Shown here: piece by piece, positions 8,706 through 17,336 of the stretch | Layout: every line of letters begins with the position of its first letter | Numbering within the stretch: position 1 is the first letter of the stretch | From: Gemmatimonadales bacterium UBA2989 | GTDB taxonomy: Bacteria > Gemmatimonadota > Gemmatimonadetes > Longimicrobiales > Gaopeijiaceae | Assembly (NCBI GenBank): GCA_002346625.1 | Contig: DEAF01000027.1 | Location: 1 to 25,443, forward strand | Reading direction: 5' to 3' | Length of the DNA: 25,443 nt | Notes under the pieces: model-generated | The model's database searches: none | Told to the model about the DNA's origin: nothing | What the model saw: the letters and a program-made list of their open reading frames with translations, nothing else | Translations under genes and position numbers: made by a program

Positions 8706-8846
8706 TGTATTATATCTTGTTTGTACAGATTTAGAATTTATAGAAGTTATTCTTTAGATTATTTTTAATATCTTATTTTGCTAACAAGGTATCATTACAG
8801 TCACATCGCAAACATTTCTGTATAAAAAGCTATAGGTATTACAATC
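8706..8846 (+). promoter_or_regulatory. AT-rich gap with possible dut promoter
   Basis: This 141-base very AT-rich gap separates the M16 gene from dut. A TATAAA lies at 8821-8826 with TTACAG 20 bases before it, which is a poor spacing. TATAGA at 8739-8744 lies 16 bases after TTGTTT (8717-8722). A weak AGAA/TTCT hairpin followed by a T-rich run near 8743-8767 might end M16 transcription. None of these is convincing on its own. Confidence 0.25.
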
Positions 8847-9290
8847 TTGAGATATTCAGTAAGTTTTAAACGCCTTCCGAGCAATTTAGATCTTCCTTTG
8901 CCAGCACGTGCAACCCAACAGTCTGCTGGATATGATGTTTGTTCTGCTGAAGAAGAATTCATAATCGAACCACGGGAAATAAAATTAGTATCAACAGGTT
9001 TGGTTATGGAATTGCCAGAGGGATTGGAATGTCAGGTTCGTCCGCGTTCGGGGTTAGCTTTACGGGATGGTATTATTATTCCTAATAGTCCGGGTACTAT
9101 TGACCCCGACTATAGAGGTGAACTACGTATCATAATGCAGAATAATGGAAATAAATCTGTACGAATTAAACGTGGGGATCGCATTGCTCAGCTAGTATTT
9201 CATAGTTTCGAAATTCCTGAAGTGATAGAGTCGGAAGACATTAGTATCACCGCGAGAGGTAAGGATGGTTTTGGAAGCACCGGACGTTAA
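8847..9290 (+). CDS. dut: dUTP diphosphatase (dUTPase)
   Basis: The enzyme hydrolyses dUTP to dUMP and pyrophosphate, keeping uracil out of DNA and feeding thymidylate synthesis. The 147-residue protein has the five trimeric-dUTPase motifs in order: AGYDVCSAEE (1), RPRSGLALRDG (2), GTIDPDYRGEL (3, with the catalytic Asp), GDRIAQLVF (4) and the C-terminal GKDGFGSTGR (5), the flexible arm that closes over the active site. The start is TTG at 8847; no in-frame ATG or GTG fits the family's N-terminus better. It stands alone between two non-coding gaps. Confidence 0.95.
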   Translation: MRYSVSFKRLPSNLDLPLPARATQQSAGYDVCSAEEEFIIEPREIKLVSTGLVMELPEGLECQVRPRSGLALRDGIIIPNSPGTIDPDYRGELRIIMQNNGNKSVRIKRGDRIAQLVFHSFEIPEVIESEDISITARGKDGFGSTGR

Positions 9291-9462
9291 TAAATAGTAA
9301 TATGAAAGTCGCAAATAACAGTTTGACAATAACTTGACGCAAAATTCCTTGCAGTCATCTTGAGGTGATGATAGTGTGGGGTCTTAAAATTTCTGATGCT
9401 GGAGAGGGTTCCCTATAATCGAGATATTAGATAAATGGATTGAAGCTGGTCGCCTGATCCCT
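9291..9462 (+). promoter_or_regulatory. dut-mreB gap: possible promoter and strong ribosome-binding site
   Basis: The 172-base gap contains TTGACA (9323-9328) and TTGACG (9334-9339) without a well-spaced -10. It also has TATAAT at 9414-9419, 17 bases after the weak -35 TTCTGA (9391-9396). A strong Shine-Dalgarno-like GGAGAGGG lies at 9401-9408, but the annotated mreB GTG is 54 bases beyond it. The reading frame of mreB is open from 9397 (after a TGA at 9394-9396). The TATAAT may therefore be a promoter, or part of the mreB coding sequence if translation starts upstream. Confidence 0.3.
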
Positions 9463-10461
9463 GTGAATGACATCGCAGTAGATCTTGGGACTGCAAATAC
9501 CCTAGTATATGTCAAGGGAGAAGGTATCGTATTAAACGAACCTTCAGTTGTGGCTGTGGATAAAGCGTCTGGCCAAATTATGGGCGTTGGTCTTGAGGCT
9601 AAGCGTATGCTGGGTCGTACTCCTGAAGGTGTCGAAGCTGTTCGGCCTCTTAAGGACGGAGTCATTGCTGATGTTGATGTGACAGAGATGATGCTCCGTC
9701 ACTTCCTTAAGCAGGTAACTGCCAAGCGAGTATTCCGCCTCAAGCCAAGAGTAATAATTGGTGTGCCGTCTGGCATAACTGAGTTGGAACGTAGAGCTGT
9801 ACGCTCGAGTGCTATCTCTGCCGGTGCAAAAACTGTTTATATGGTCGCTGAACCCATGGCGGCTGCTATCGGAGTAGGCCTTCCTGTCGAAACTCCTACA
9901 GGTAACATGGTGATTGATATTGGAGGTGGAACTACTGAAATAGCAGTCATTGCGTTAGCAGGGATTGTTTCTAATACGTCTATCCGTGTCGGAGGTGATG
10001 AGCTTGATAGGTCAATCGTGACTTTTCTTAGGAAAAATTACAATTTACTTATTGGTGATCCTACTGCAGAAGCGATCAAGATCCAGATTGGATCGGCTTT
10101 TGAATCTGGCCAAGAACGGGAAATGGATGTTAAGGGAAGGGATCTTGTTAGTGGCATACCAAAAACAGTACGCGTACACTCACAAGAGATCCGTGAGTGC
10201 ATCCAGGAACCCATCCAGTCTGTTGTAGAATCCGTCAGGCGTGCACTAGAGATAACTCCTCCAGAGTTGGCTAGTGACATTGTGGATAGGGGAATAGTTA
10301 TGACTGGAGGAGGTGCATTGATCCGAGGTCTGGATAGACTTTTGCAACACGAGACAAACCTTCCTATCCATGTGGACGAGGAACCCTTAACCTGTGTGGT
10401 GCGAGGAGCTGGGCGCATCTTGGATGACCTACAAAAATACAGTACGGTGTTGTCAACATAG
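9463..10461 (+). CDS. mreB: Rod shape-determining protein MreB (start uncertain)
   Basis: MreB is the bacterial actin homologue. It forms membrane-bound filaments that orient the elongasome (MreC, MreD, PBP2, RodA). The 332-residue ORF shows the actin-fold nucleotide motifs: DLGTANT (phosphate 1, residues 6-12), DIGGGTTE (phosphate 2) and MTGGGALIRGLD (adenosine), plus GRTPEGVEAVRPLKDGVIAD and VAEPMAAAIG. Family members usually have about 10 residues, often an amphipathic membrane-binding segment, before this DLG motif. The GTG start at 9463 leaves only five and has no Shine-Dalgarno sequence. The same frame upstream encodes IIEILDKWIEAGRLIP with no ATG, GTG or TTG. A non-canonical start (ATA 9415 or ATC 9418) 7-10 bases after GGAGAGG is possible. 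First gene of the mreBCD-mrdA-rodA cluster. Confidence 0.96.
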   Translation: MNDIAVDLGTANTLVYVKGEGIVLNEPSVVAVDKASGQIMGVGLEAKRMLGRTPEGVEAVRPLKDGVIADVDVTEMMLRHFLKQVTAKRVFRLKPRVIIGVPSGITELERRAVRSSAISAGAKTVYMVAEPMAAAIGVGLPVETPTGNMVIDIGGGTTEIAVIALAGIVSNTSIRVGGDELDRSIVTFLRKNYNLLIGDPTAEAIKIQIGSAFESGQEREMDVKGRDLVSGIPKTVRVHSQEIRECIQEPIQSVVESVRRALEITPPELASDIVDRGIVMTGGGALIRGLDRLLQHETNLPIHVDEEPLTCVVRGAGRILDDLQKYSTVLST

Positions 10462-10525
10462 TGTAGGTGTTTTCTACAAACTACATCTACTATTCTCACC
10501 GTCATCATAGGTATTGGTGACTACT

Positions 10526-11458
10526 ATGCCAAATTATACCAATGACACTAAAGCTGTCCCCTCAAAACGAAGTCTCATTATAGCTTTAGTTTTTCTAATT
10601 TTTTCAATTTTAATCCTCAACTTACCGACAGGAATACAACAACAAATAGGTGTTATTATTAGAGGAAGCGTTCTGCGACCTTTTGTGATCACCCAAGAAA
10701 GTATTGTTCGTAGACGTATACATATTAAGTCAACTGAAGACTTACAGAAGCAGTTGGATTCAATATCGTCTGTTCTTTCTAGTCAAAATAATTTGGCTGA
10801 AGAAAACGATCGCCTCCGAAAGATCCTCAATTTATCCGAAAAATTCTTGCCCACCTATGTGGCAGCCAGTGTGGTTAGACCTGGAATACAGGGATCTGAA
10901 GGTATGTTCCTTTTAGACGTTGGTAGAGATCAGGGTGTTGTATACAATAGTCCTGTCATTATGGGACAAGGCCTAGTCGGAGTAGTTAAGGAATCTCGTA
11001 ATAACAATTCGCTTGGGATGGATTGGACTCATCCTGAGTTTAGAGTTAGTGCCATGACTTTGGATGGTACTGTCTACGGTATAGTACAGGCTAGTCAGGA
11101 AGTTTTTAAAGAATCTTATAGGTTGCTGATAGATGGCATCCCATTCTATCAAGAACTAGGTCCTGGTACAATTTTAGTTACGAGTTCTTTGGGAGGAGTT
11201 TATCCTAGAGGTATTCCAATCGGAACAGTTATTGAACAGGCTGAGTCCCGTGCAGGCTGGAGACGTTCTTATTGGCTACGGCCATTCGTATCTCCTGGAG
11301 AAGCTATGCATGTACTAGTTCTAGCTTCCCGCGAAAAATTCGAATACATAAATGACATCTGGTTTCAGGAAAACCTTATAACTTCTGAAAATGACAGCGT
11401 TAAGGGTTCTCAAATTCAGAACCCTAAAAGTAAACAGGCAGGAGATCAGGGTTCGTGA
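10526..11458 (+). CDS. mreC: Rod shape-determining protein MreC
   Basis: MreC is a bitopic inner-membrane protein whose periplasmic part binds and activates PBP2 in lateral wall synthesis. The sequence shows a short cytoplasmic N-terminus, one transmembrane helix (SLIIALVFLIFSILILNL), and a coiled coil rich in Leu/Gln/Asn (about nt 10735-10850, with NNLAEENDRLRKIL). The beta-barrel domain follows, with SVVRPGIQGSEGMFLLDVGRD, GLVGVVKE and the VTSSLGGVYPRGIPIGTV signature. The tail is polar and poorly conserved. ATG at 10526 is preferred: GGTGA lies 5 bases before it; TTG 10514 and GTG 10517 are in-frame alternatives. The stop overlaps the mreD start by four bases. Confidence 0.93.
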   Translation: MPNYTNDTKAVPSKRSLIIALVFLIFSILILNLPTGIQQQIGVIIRGSVLRPFVITQESIVRRRIHIKSTEDLQKQLDSISSVLSSQNNLAEENDRLRKILNLSEKFLPTYVAASVVRPGIQGSEGMFLLDVGRDQGVVYNSPVIMGQGLVGVVKESRNNNSLGMDWTHPEFRVSAMTLDGTVYGIVQASQEVFKESYRLLIDGIPFYQELGPGTILVTSSLGGVYPRGIPIGTVIEQAESRAGWRRSYWLRPFVSPGEAMHVLVLASREKFEYINDIWFQENLITSENDSVKGSQIQNPKSKQAGDQGS

Positions 11459-11937
11459 AGAATAACCATAAATTTTGGATTGTTGTGGGGATTTTGGCGT
11501 TCTTCCATTTTGGGCTTCACCTTGGTCTTGGCCTAGGCAGTAACGCTCCCGACCTTCTAGCAGTAGCTCTTTTAATCTCAATCCGAGAATTAGATATAGG
11601 TGCTGGATCCTGCTTAGGTTTTCTTTTTGGGATCATGGAGGATGCTTTTTCGGTTTTAGCTTTTGGGGCTAATGCTTTTGCCTTTACAGTTATAGGTATT
11701 ATAGGATCAAAGACTAGGAATCTCTTTGTGGGTGATTCTCTTGGTTTCATGGCGGTATATCTATTTTTGGGCAAATGGTGTAAAGATTTTCTTCATTGGA
11801 TTGTGGCAGGAGAATCATTGAGAGGGTCCTTTATTGATGTGATGCTAGTAGGTTCTTCTTTAGCTGCAGTCTATGCTGCTTCAGTTGGACTGATCGTGAT
11901 AGTTGTCAGTGGTATTGGATGGGATACAGTCAGGTGA
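11455..11937 (+). CDS. mreD: Rod shape-determining protein MreD
   Basis: MreD is a small polytopic membrane protein of the elongasome. The 160-residue product is very hydrophobic, with about five predicted membrane segments, including the N-terminal FWIVVGILAFFHFGLHLG, LLAVALLISIREL, an internal FGIMEDAFSVLAFGANAF region (the G-x-x-x-D pattern typical of MreD) and a C-terminal LIVIVVSGIGW. Sequence conservation in MreD is low, so the call rests on topology, this motif and position between mreC and mrdA. The GTG start overlaps the mreC stop (GTGA), indicating coupling. Confidence 0.85.
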   Translation: MKNNHKFWIVVGILAFFHFGLHLGLGLGSNAPDLLAVALLISIRELDIGAGSCLGFLFGIMEDAFSVLAFGANAFAFTVIGIIGSKTRNLFVGDSLGFMAVYLFLGKWCKDFLHWIVAGESLRGSFIDVMLVGSSLAAVYAASVGLIVIVVSGIGWDTVR

Positions 11938-13763
11938 GGTTTCATAATCCCGATCACAAGATACTGCGATCCCGCGGAGCACTTGGGATGATTGTAATTG
12001 TTATTGGTGTTCTGTTGGTTCAATTTTTTCGGGTTCAAGTACTACGTTCCAGTGACTATAAACTCCGTTCTGAATCGAACCGCTTGCGGCCCCTGTCAGT
12101 TCATGCTCCCCGAGGAACTGTTTTTGACAGATACGGAAATGTCATTGCGGATAACGTTCCGGGATATGCGGTTTACGTTCTCAGGGAATCTAAGGAGTCT
12201 ACTCGAGAAGTTCTGAATAAACTGAGACCCCACTTGGAACTATCCGATGAAAAGATCAATAGCTTAATGGAAAATATGCGTCGTCACCAACCTCTTCTTG
12301 TTGACACTGATGTCGATTTCTCTGCCATATCAGTTTTAGAAGAACAGCGTGAATATTTCCCAGGTTTATACATAGAGATGCGTCCTAAACGCCGTTATCA
12401 TGGTGAAGCAGTAGCTCATACAATCGGATATGTCAGCGAGATTTCAGCCGAAGAACTGAATAGCCCCCGTTTTGCCGAATACAAGCAAGGGTTATTAGTA
12501 GGGAAAGTTGGGATCGAACGTCAGTACGAAGAGAGGCTCCAAGGTCGCCAGGGAATACGTTACTTAGAAGTTGATGCTAATGGACGTATTGTAGGATCTT
12601 TGTCTGGTATAGAGGAGGATCCGGGGCAGCCTGGTGAAGATCTCAGGCTCACACTAGATCTAAGTTTGATCGAGTGGATCCACCAAATTTTCCCGGATTC
12701 TCTTCCTGGAGCTGTAGTGGCTTTAGATCCTGCCGATGGAAGTGTTTTAGCCTTGTATTCAGCTCCGACATTTGATCCTAATATTTTTGTGGGCGGTATC
12801 AGTCCTGAAAGTTGGGAAGCTATCAATTCTGATCCGCATAATCCTTTACTCAATCGTACTGTTATGGGCCTCTATCCTCCAGCGTCCACTTGGAAACTAG
12901 CTGCGGCAGGTATAGCTCTAGACCTTGGAGTGGTAGGTCCACATGAGGAGATGCCAATTCCTTGTAACGGAGGATTATCGTACGGTGGTGAGTATAGGTC
13001 TTGCTGGCTTCCTTCGGGTCACGGCTCCTTAGCTCTTGCAGGAGCTATTGCTCAATCTTGTAACGTTTATTTTTATCAACTTGGTATGAGAATAGGGTTA
13101 GATCGTATGCTGGAATCTGGTACTAAGATTGGATTCGCTGAGCAGTGTGGTATAGATCTTCCGCAGGAGAGTTTTGGTATCTTTCCCAGCGAGCGAGCTT
13201 TCTGGGAACGCCGTTTTGGTTATCGTCCACTAGAGGGTGAAGTATTGAGCTTGGCCATTGGTCAGGGCCCGAATTCTCAGACTCCTGTAAAGATGGCTCA
13301 GTTCTATATGGCACTTGCTCGTAATGGCTCTGCTCCAGCCCCACATATACTAGATGATCGAGATCCTGTAGAAGGCTGGCGCCTAAATATATCTAATGAG
13401 AGTATCGATCAACTACGAGAAGGAATGAGGCAGGTTACTGCTCCCGATGGTACAGCGCATTATTGGGCCTCCTTAGAGCATTGGGATATTATAGGGAAAA
13501 CAGGAAGTGGACAGAACGTTCAAGACCCAGAACGTCCACATGCCTGGTTCTCTAGTATGGCAGGACCCTGGGATGGTGACCCTGAAATAGTGGTTGTAGT
13601 TATAGTAGAGTTAGGTATTAGTGGAGCCACGATGGCTGCCCCCATTGCGGCCAAAACAGCTGACTTCTATTTGAGACGTAAATACGGAATACCTGTCGAC
13701 ACCATTCAAACTCTTGCAGAGCATATTGAAGCTGGCAGGCCCACACCTTGGGCACGTTGGTGA
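11919..13763 (+). CDS. mrdA: Penicillin-binding protein 2 (elongasome transpeptidase)
   Basis: PBP2 is the class B transpeptidase that cross-links new lateral-wall peptidoglycan with RodA. The protein has one N-terminal transmembrane helix (LGMIVIVIGVLLVQFFRV) and the pedestal/dimerisation domain with RGTVFDRYGNVIADN. The penicillin-binding domain shows S-x-x-K as STWK, S-x-N as SCN and K-T-G as KTG (Ser318, Ser375 and Lys522 when counted from the later start). Two starts are plausible. ATG at 11919 gives a 19-base overlap with mreD. GTG at 11934, in frame, gives the same 4-base GTGA overlap seen at mreC-mreD. The Ala-Ser-Thr before the active-site lysine (PPASTWK) is slightly unlike the more common PGST but keeps all catalytic residues. 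Confidence 0.95.
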   Translation: MGYSQVRFHNPDHKILRSRGALGMIVIVIGVLLVQFFRVQVLRSSDYKLRSESNRLRPLSVHAPRGTVFDRYGNVIADNVPGYAVYVLRESKESTREVLNKLRPHLELSDEKINSLMENMRRHQPLLVDTDVDFSAISVLEEQREYFPGLYIEMRPKRRYHGEAVAHTIGYVSEISAEELNSPRFAEYKQGLLVGKVGIERQYEERLQGRQGIRYLEVDANGRIVGSLSGIEEDPGQPGEDLRLTLDLSLIEWIHQIFPDSLPGAVVALDPADGSVLALYSAPTFDPNIFVGGISPESWEAINSDPHNPLLNRTVMGLYPPASTWKLAAAGIALDLGVVGPHEEMPIPCNGGLSYGGEYRSCWLPSGHGSLALAGAIAQSCNVYFYQLGMRIGLDRMLESGTKIGFAEQCGIDLPQESFGIFPSERAFWERRFGYRPLEGEVLSLAIGQGPNSQTPVKMAQFYMALARNGSAPAPHILDDRDPVEGWRLNISNESIDQLREGMRQVTAPDGTAHYWASLEHWDIIGKTGSGQNVQDPERPHAWFSSMAGPWDGDPEIVVVVIVELGISGATMAAPIAAKTADFYLRRKYGIPVDTIQTLAEHIEAGRPTPWARW

Positions 13764-13820
13764 GTGTGCGAAATAGGGAAGAGTCAATCCGTATCCTATA
13801 TAGAGTATTAGGCTTTCAAA

Positions 13821-15059
13821 GTGTTCCGTAAAATTTTCGCTATCTGGGCTGGAGACTCAGCACTGGTTATATCTGTTATGCTAATGACGATTTTTGGCAT
13901 AGCTATGATATACTCAGCAGGTGTCCTTAATGTACCTAATCCAGTAACGGAAGGGGCCTGGATTAGGCAATCTAGTTGGTTTGTTATTTCCATTGTTGTG
14001 TTCACTTTGGTTGGCTGTATAAGTGTACGCTGGTTCGAGTGGGCTGCTTTTCCATTATATGGATTAAGCCTGATTCTTCTTTTTACAACCCTGTTAATAG
14101 GAACAGGATCTGGCACAGCCTCCGGAGTTAAAAGTTTTATAGATCTTGGAATCATAAGTTTTCAACCTTCAGAATTTGCAAAACTAACAACCATTCTTGC
14201 GTTGGCTCGTTATCTTGCGACTCGCCCCGAAAGCCCAAGTACTTTTCGAGCATTAATCACTCCGTCAATTATAGTTGGTATTCCCTTAGGGTTAGTCATT
14301 CTTCAGCCTGATCTAGGGACAGCTCTCGCATTTATGGGAATACTTTTCTTTACTCTATATTGGGCGGGTGCACCAATAGGACTTTTGGCTTTCCTTATGA
14401 GTCCTGCTGTAGCTTTAGTATTAAGTTATAACAACAGGATCTGGGCTCTATTTTTCATGATTGTTTTAGGGTCTCTATACTTATATCGCTATCGACTTTT
14501 TCTGGTTGAATCGTTGGCTATTGTTATTGCCAACCTTGCCGCAGGAATTATTGCATCTCCTCTCTGGGATTCTTTGGCCGAATACCAGCAAAACCGCATC
14601 CTGGTTTTTTTGGATCCGAGTGTCGATCCTCGCGGGGCAGGGTATCATATTATTCAATCTATGGTTGCTATTGGAAGTGGTGGTGTTCGTGGTAAGGGAT
14701 TCACTGATGGGACTCAGAAGAAGCTAGATTTTGTGCCCGAGCAGCATACAGATTTTATCTTTTCGGTTATAGGGGAGGAATTGGGTTTTTTAGGTACTGG
14801 CTTAGCACTGTTATTTTTTTGTTTCATTTTATATCGTCTGGTGAAGATTGCCGAAAAATCCACTGATCCATTTTCAGGTTTAGTGATCTTCGGTATCTTG
14901 GGATCCTGGTTGATCCATATTTTTGTTAATGTTGGAATGACAGTAGGCATGGTACCAGTCACGGGTATACCATTGCCCTTCGTTAGCTATGGCGGAACTT
15001 TCCTTCTTATGTCTTGGATTGCCGTCGGGATAACGGCCAGGGTAACATATGAGGAATGA
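13821..15059 (+). CDS. rodA: Peptidoglycan glycosyltransferase RodA
   Basis: RodA is the SEDS-family polymerase that makes lateral-wall glycan strands with PBP2. The 412-residue protein has about ten membrane helices and the SEDS signatures: LQPDLGTALAF (about residues 169-179), FLDPSVDPRGAGYHIIQSMVAIGSGG, then a PEQHTDFIFSVIGEELGF loop containing the catalytic-region Asp/Glu residues, and the C-terminal VPVTGIPLPFVSYGG motif. These fit RodA better than FtsW or SpoVE given the PBP2 neighbour. The start is GTG at 13821, 57 bases after mrdA, with a weak TTAGG upstream. Confidence 0.95.
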   Translation: MFRKIFAIWAGDSALVISVMLMTIFGIAMIYSAGVLNVPNPVTEGAWIRQSSWFVISIVVFTLVGCISVRWFEWAAFPLYGLSLILLFTTLLIGTGSGTASGVKSFIDLGIISFQPSEFAKLTTILALARYLATRPESPSTFRALITPSIIVGIPLGLVILQPDLGTALAFMGILFFTLYWAGAPIGLLAFLMSPAVALVLSYNNRIWALFFMIVLGSLYLYRYRLFLVESLAIVIANLAAGIIASPLWDSLAEYQQNRILVFLDPSVDPRGAGYHIIQSMVAIGSGGVRGKGFTDGTQKKLDFVPEQHTDFIFSVIGEELGFLGTGLALLFFCFILYRLVKIAEKSTDPFSGLVIFGILGSWLIHIFVNVGMTVGMVPVTGIPLPFVSYGGTFLLMSWIAVGITARVTYEE

Positions 15060-15068
15060 AATAATTAA

Positions 15069-15908
15069 ATGGCTTGGTTTCGTAAAGACAAAAAGCCCTT
15101 AAAGGCAGAAGATAGGCGTGATGTTCCCTCGGACTTATTTGATAAGTGTAAAGGGTGTGGGGATATTCTTTATGCTGAAAAGCTCATACAAAATTTCAAG
15201 GTGTGTCCAGCTTGTGGTTACCATTTCCGCATAACTTCAGATAAGTATCTTGAGATTCTTGTCGATGAAGGGTCTTTTGATGAAATTGACCGTGATATCT
15301 GCAGTTCTGATCCCCTAGGGTTCCATGACCTTAAATCATATAAATCTCGTCTAAAAACTGCAGAAGCCAATATTGGCAAGAAAACTGCTATACTTTCAGG
15401 ACTTGGTACGATAGAAGGCATAGGTGTGGTTCTGGCAGTTATGGACTTCCGCTTTATTGGGGGTTCCATGGGATCTGTAGTAGGAGAAAAAATTGCACGT
15501 GTTGGCCGATTAGCTATTGAAAAACATATTCCACTTATAGTTGTCAGTGCATCAGGGGGTGCTAGAATGCAGGAGGGGGTCTACTCCCTAATGCAACTGG
15601 CAAAAACATCTTCTGTACTAGCTCGTGTCCACGAAGCTGGTATACCATATATTTCTATAATAACTGATCCTACCACTGGTGGTGTTACTGCATCCCATGC
15701 TATGCTGGGAGACATTAATATCGCAGAACCCGGAGCTCTCATCGGATTCGCTGGACCGAGGGTTATAGAAGAAACCATACGCCAAGAACTTCCGGAAGGA
15801 TTTCAGCGTTCTGAGTTTCTACTTAAACACGGGATGATCGATTGTGTTGTTGATCGTAGAGAACTAAAAAATACTGTTGCTATTCTTCTGCGACATATAG
15901 TGAATTGA
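15069..15908 (+). CDS. accD: Acetyl-CoA carboxylase carboxyltransferase subunit beta
   Basis: AccD with AccA transfers CO2 from carboxybiotin to acetyl-CoA, making malonyl-CoA for fatty-acid synthesis. The 279-residue product has the N-terminal four-cysteine zinc ribbon (Cys27, Cys30, Cys46, Cys49). The crotonase-fold carboxyltransferase domain shows MDFRFIGGSMGSVVGEKIAR, SASGGARMQEG (oxyanion glycines) and TDPTTGGVTASHAMLGD. Length and order match AccD. accA, accB and accC are not in the window. A GAGGA lies 13 bases before the ATG. It is directly followed by folC, a frequent accD neighbour, with a TGATG-type junction. Confidence 0.96.
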   Translation: MAWFRKDKKPLKAEDRRDVPSDLFDKCKGCGDILYAEKLIQNFKVCPACGYHFRITSDKYLEILVDEGSFDEIDRDICSSDPLGFHDLKSYKSRLKTAEANIGKKTAILSGLGTIEGIGVVLAVMDFRFIGGSMGSVVGEKIARVGRLAIEKHIPLIVVSASGGARMQEGVYSLMQLAKTSSVLARVHEAGIPYISIITDPTTGGVTASHAMLGDINIAEPGALIGFAGPRVIEETIRQELPEGFQRSEFLLKHGMIDCVVDRRELKNTVAILLRHIVN

Positions 15909-17251
15909 TGGGGATGTCTTGCACATCTTCAGGCCACACATCCATTCTTCATTCTACCGAAATTGATTGCGTTACAGGGTATCCGTTTTTAGACAAACTA
16001 TTACCTAGTCTAAATCAGGAAATCAATTGGGGTATTGCCCGTATGGAAAATTTTCTCCGAGATACGGGTGATCCACATCTCTCTTATAGTATAATCCATC
16101 TAGGAGGGACAAACGGCAAAGGGTCAGTTGCCTCTATTGTATCTTCAGTGCTAAATCTAGGAGGCACCAGTACTGGTCTCTATACTTCTCCTCATTTGCG
16201 CTCTTTCAATGAGCGATTCCAAGTAAATGGACACTTAGTCGGAGAAGATGAATTACAAGAATTAGTTAGAGATCTTGAAGATGATATAATTCATCATGAA
16301 TTGACGTTCTTTGAGGCGACCACGGCATTGGCGTTTCACTTGTTCGCACGTAGAGGTATAGAAGTGGCTGTTATAGAAGTTGGTATGGGGGGACGCCTGG
16401 ATGCTACTAATGTAGTCAGCCCATGTATTACAGCGATCACCAATATATCGGATGATCATTCGGAATATCTTGGAGATACGCTATTTGAAATAGCACAAGA
16501 AAAGGCAGGTATTATTAAACCCGGAGTCCCATTACTTACCGGTGAGAGGGATAAGCAGTTGTTGTCAATTTTTGAAAATGTTTGTGACGACCTTGATGCC
16601 CCATTTTTACCGATATATATCGATCCAGAAAAGATGGATATCAATATTGAGGAAAACAAAACTTCATTCACATTTTCCACTAAATCATTTGGTAATTTGA
16701 AATTTTGTATACCTCTGATGGGTGAACATCAGGCTATAAATACTGCTTTTTCGTTAGCGATCCTCGAACGATTGCCTGAATCATTATGTCCTGATACAGA
16801 GACTGTTATAGACGGGGTCAAACGTGCCTGTTGGCCCGGACGCTCACAAATTATTAAACTCAATGGTCAGACGTGGTTATTTGATGTGGCTCACAATTTG
16901 GCTGGAGCACAAGCTCTGGCATCTGTTTTGGATCGAATTGTTCTACCACGGCCCGTAGTAATGGTAACCGCTGTTCTCAGGGACAAAGATCACCATTCCA
17001 TTCTGGAGCCATTATTAAATAGAATTGATCATGCAATTTTTACTCAAGCTCCTTCATCTCCACTAGAGCGTCGCTGGGATCCCGATACCGCGTCAGTAAA
17101 GATGGGTGGCTCCGATATTGAGGTTTATCCAGACTTCGTCCAAGCCCTAGAACGGGCGAAAAATCTAGCCAGATCAGGAACTATCCTTGTTACTGGGTCT
17201 AACCACACTGTAGGCGATGCGTTTGAAGTTCTTGATTTATCACCGTATTAA
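15908..17251 (+). CDS. folC: Folylpolyglutamate / dihydrofolate synthase
   Basis: FolC adds glutamate to dihydropteroate and/or folates in an ATP-dependent reaction of the Mur-ligase superfamily. The P-loop is GGTNGKGSVAS (about residues 58-68). Family signatures follow: LYTSPHLRSFNERFQVNG, EVGMGGRLDATNV, ITNISDDHSEYLGDT and EKAGIIKPGVP (containing the usually carbamylated-lysine region). The C-terminal domain has WLFDVAHNLAGAQAL and ends in GSNHTVGDAFEVL. The preferred start is ATG at 15908, overlapping the accD stop by one base; TTG at 15905 and ATG at 15914 are in-frame alternatives. Whether it also has DHFS activity cannot be told from sequence. Confidence 0.94.
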   Translation: MGMSCTSSGHTSILHSTEIDCVTGYPFLDKLLPSLNQEINWGIARMENFLRDTGDPHLSYSIIHLGGTNGKGSVASIVSSVLNLGGTSTGLYTSPHLRSFNERFQVNGHLVGEDELQELVRDLEDDIIHHELTFFEATTALAFHLFARRGIEVAVIEVGMGGRLDATNVVSPCITAITNISDDHSEYLGDTLFEIAQEKAGIIKPGVPLLTGERDKQLLSIFENVCDDLDAPFLPIYIDPEKMDINIEENKTSFTFSTKSFGNLKFCIPLMGEHQAINTAFSLAILERLPESLCPDTETVIDGVKRACWPGRSQIIKLNGQTWLFDVAHNLAGAQALASVLDRIVLPRPVVMVTAVLRDKDHHSILEPLLNRIDHAIFTQAPSSPLERRWDPDTASVKMGGSDIEVYPDFVQALERAKNLARSGTILVTGSNHTVGDAFEVLDLSPY

Positions 17252-17255
17252 GGTC

Positions 17256-17329
17256 AATCTAAATGATATATCTTGAAAATATTACAATGGCTTCCTGCTA
17301 CTGTACATTTGAGACACCTAGTTTAGATT
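17256..17329 (+). other. folC-hisS gap with distant 8-bp inverted repeat
   Basis: The 85-base gap begins and ends with AATCTAAA (17256-17263) and its perfect complement TTTAGATT (17322-17329), 58 bases apart and 7 bases before the hisS ATG. In RNA this could close a leader structure over the ribosome-binding region. No T-box, terminator or clear promoter is visible, and hisS has no Shine-Dalgarno sequence. Confidence 0.25.
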
Positions 17330-17336
17330 CGCCCGC

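Noticed and set aside
10038..10508. 156-codon minus-strand ORF opposite mreB
   Set aside because: It is antisense to well-conserved mreB codons and has Ser/Arg-rich, low-complexity composition typical of a shadow frame.
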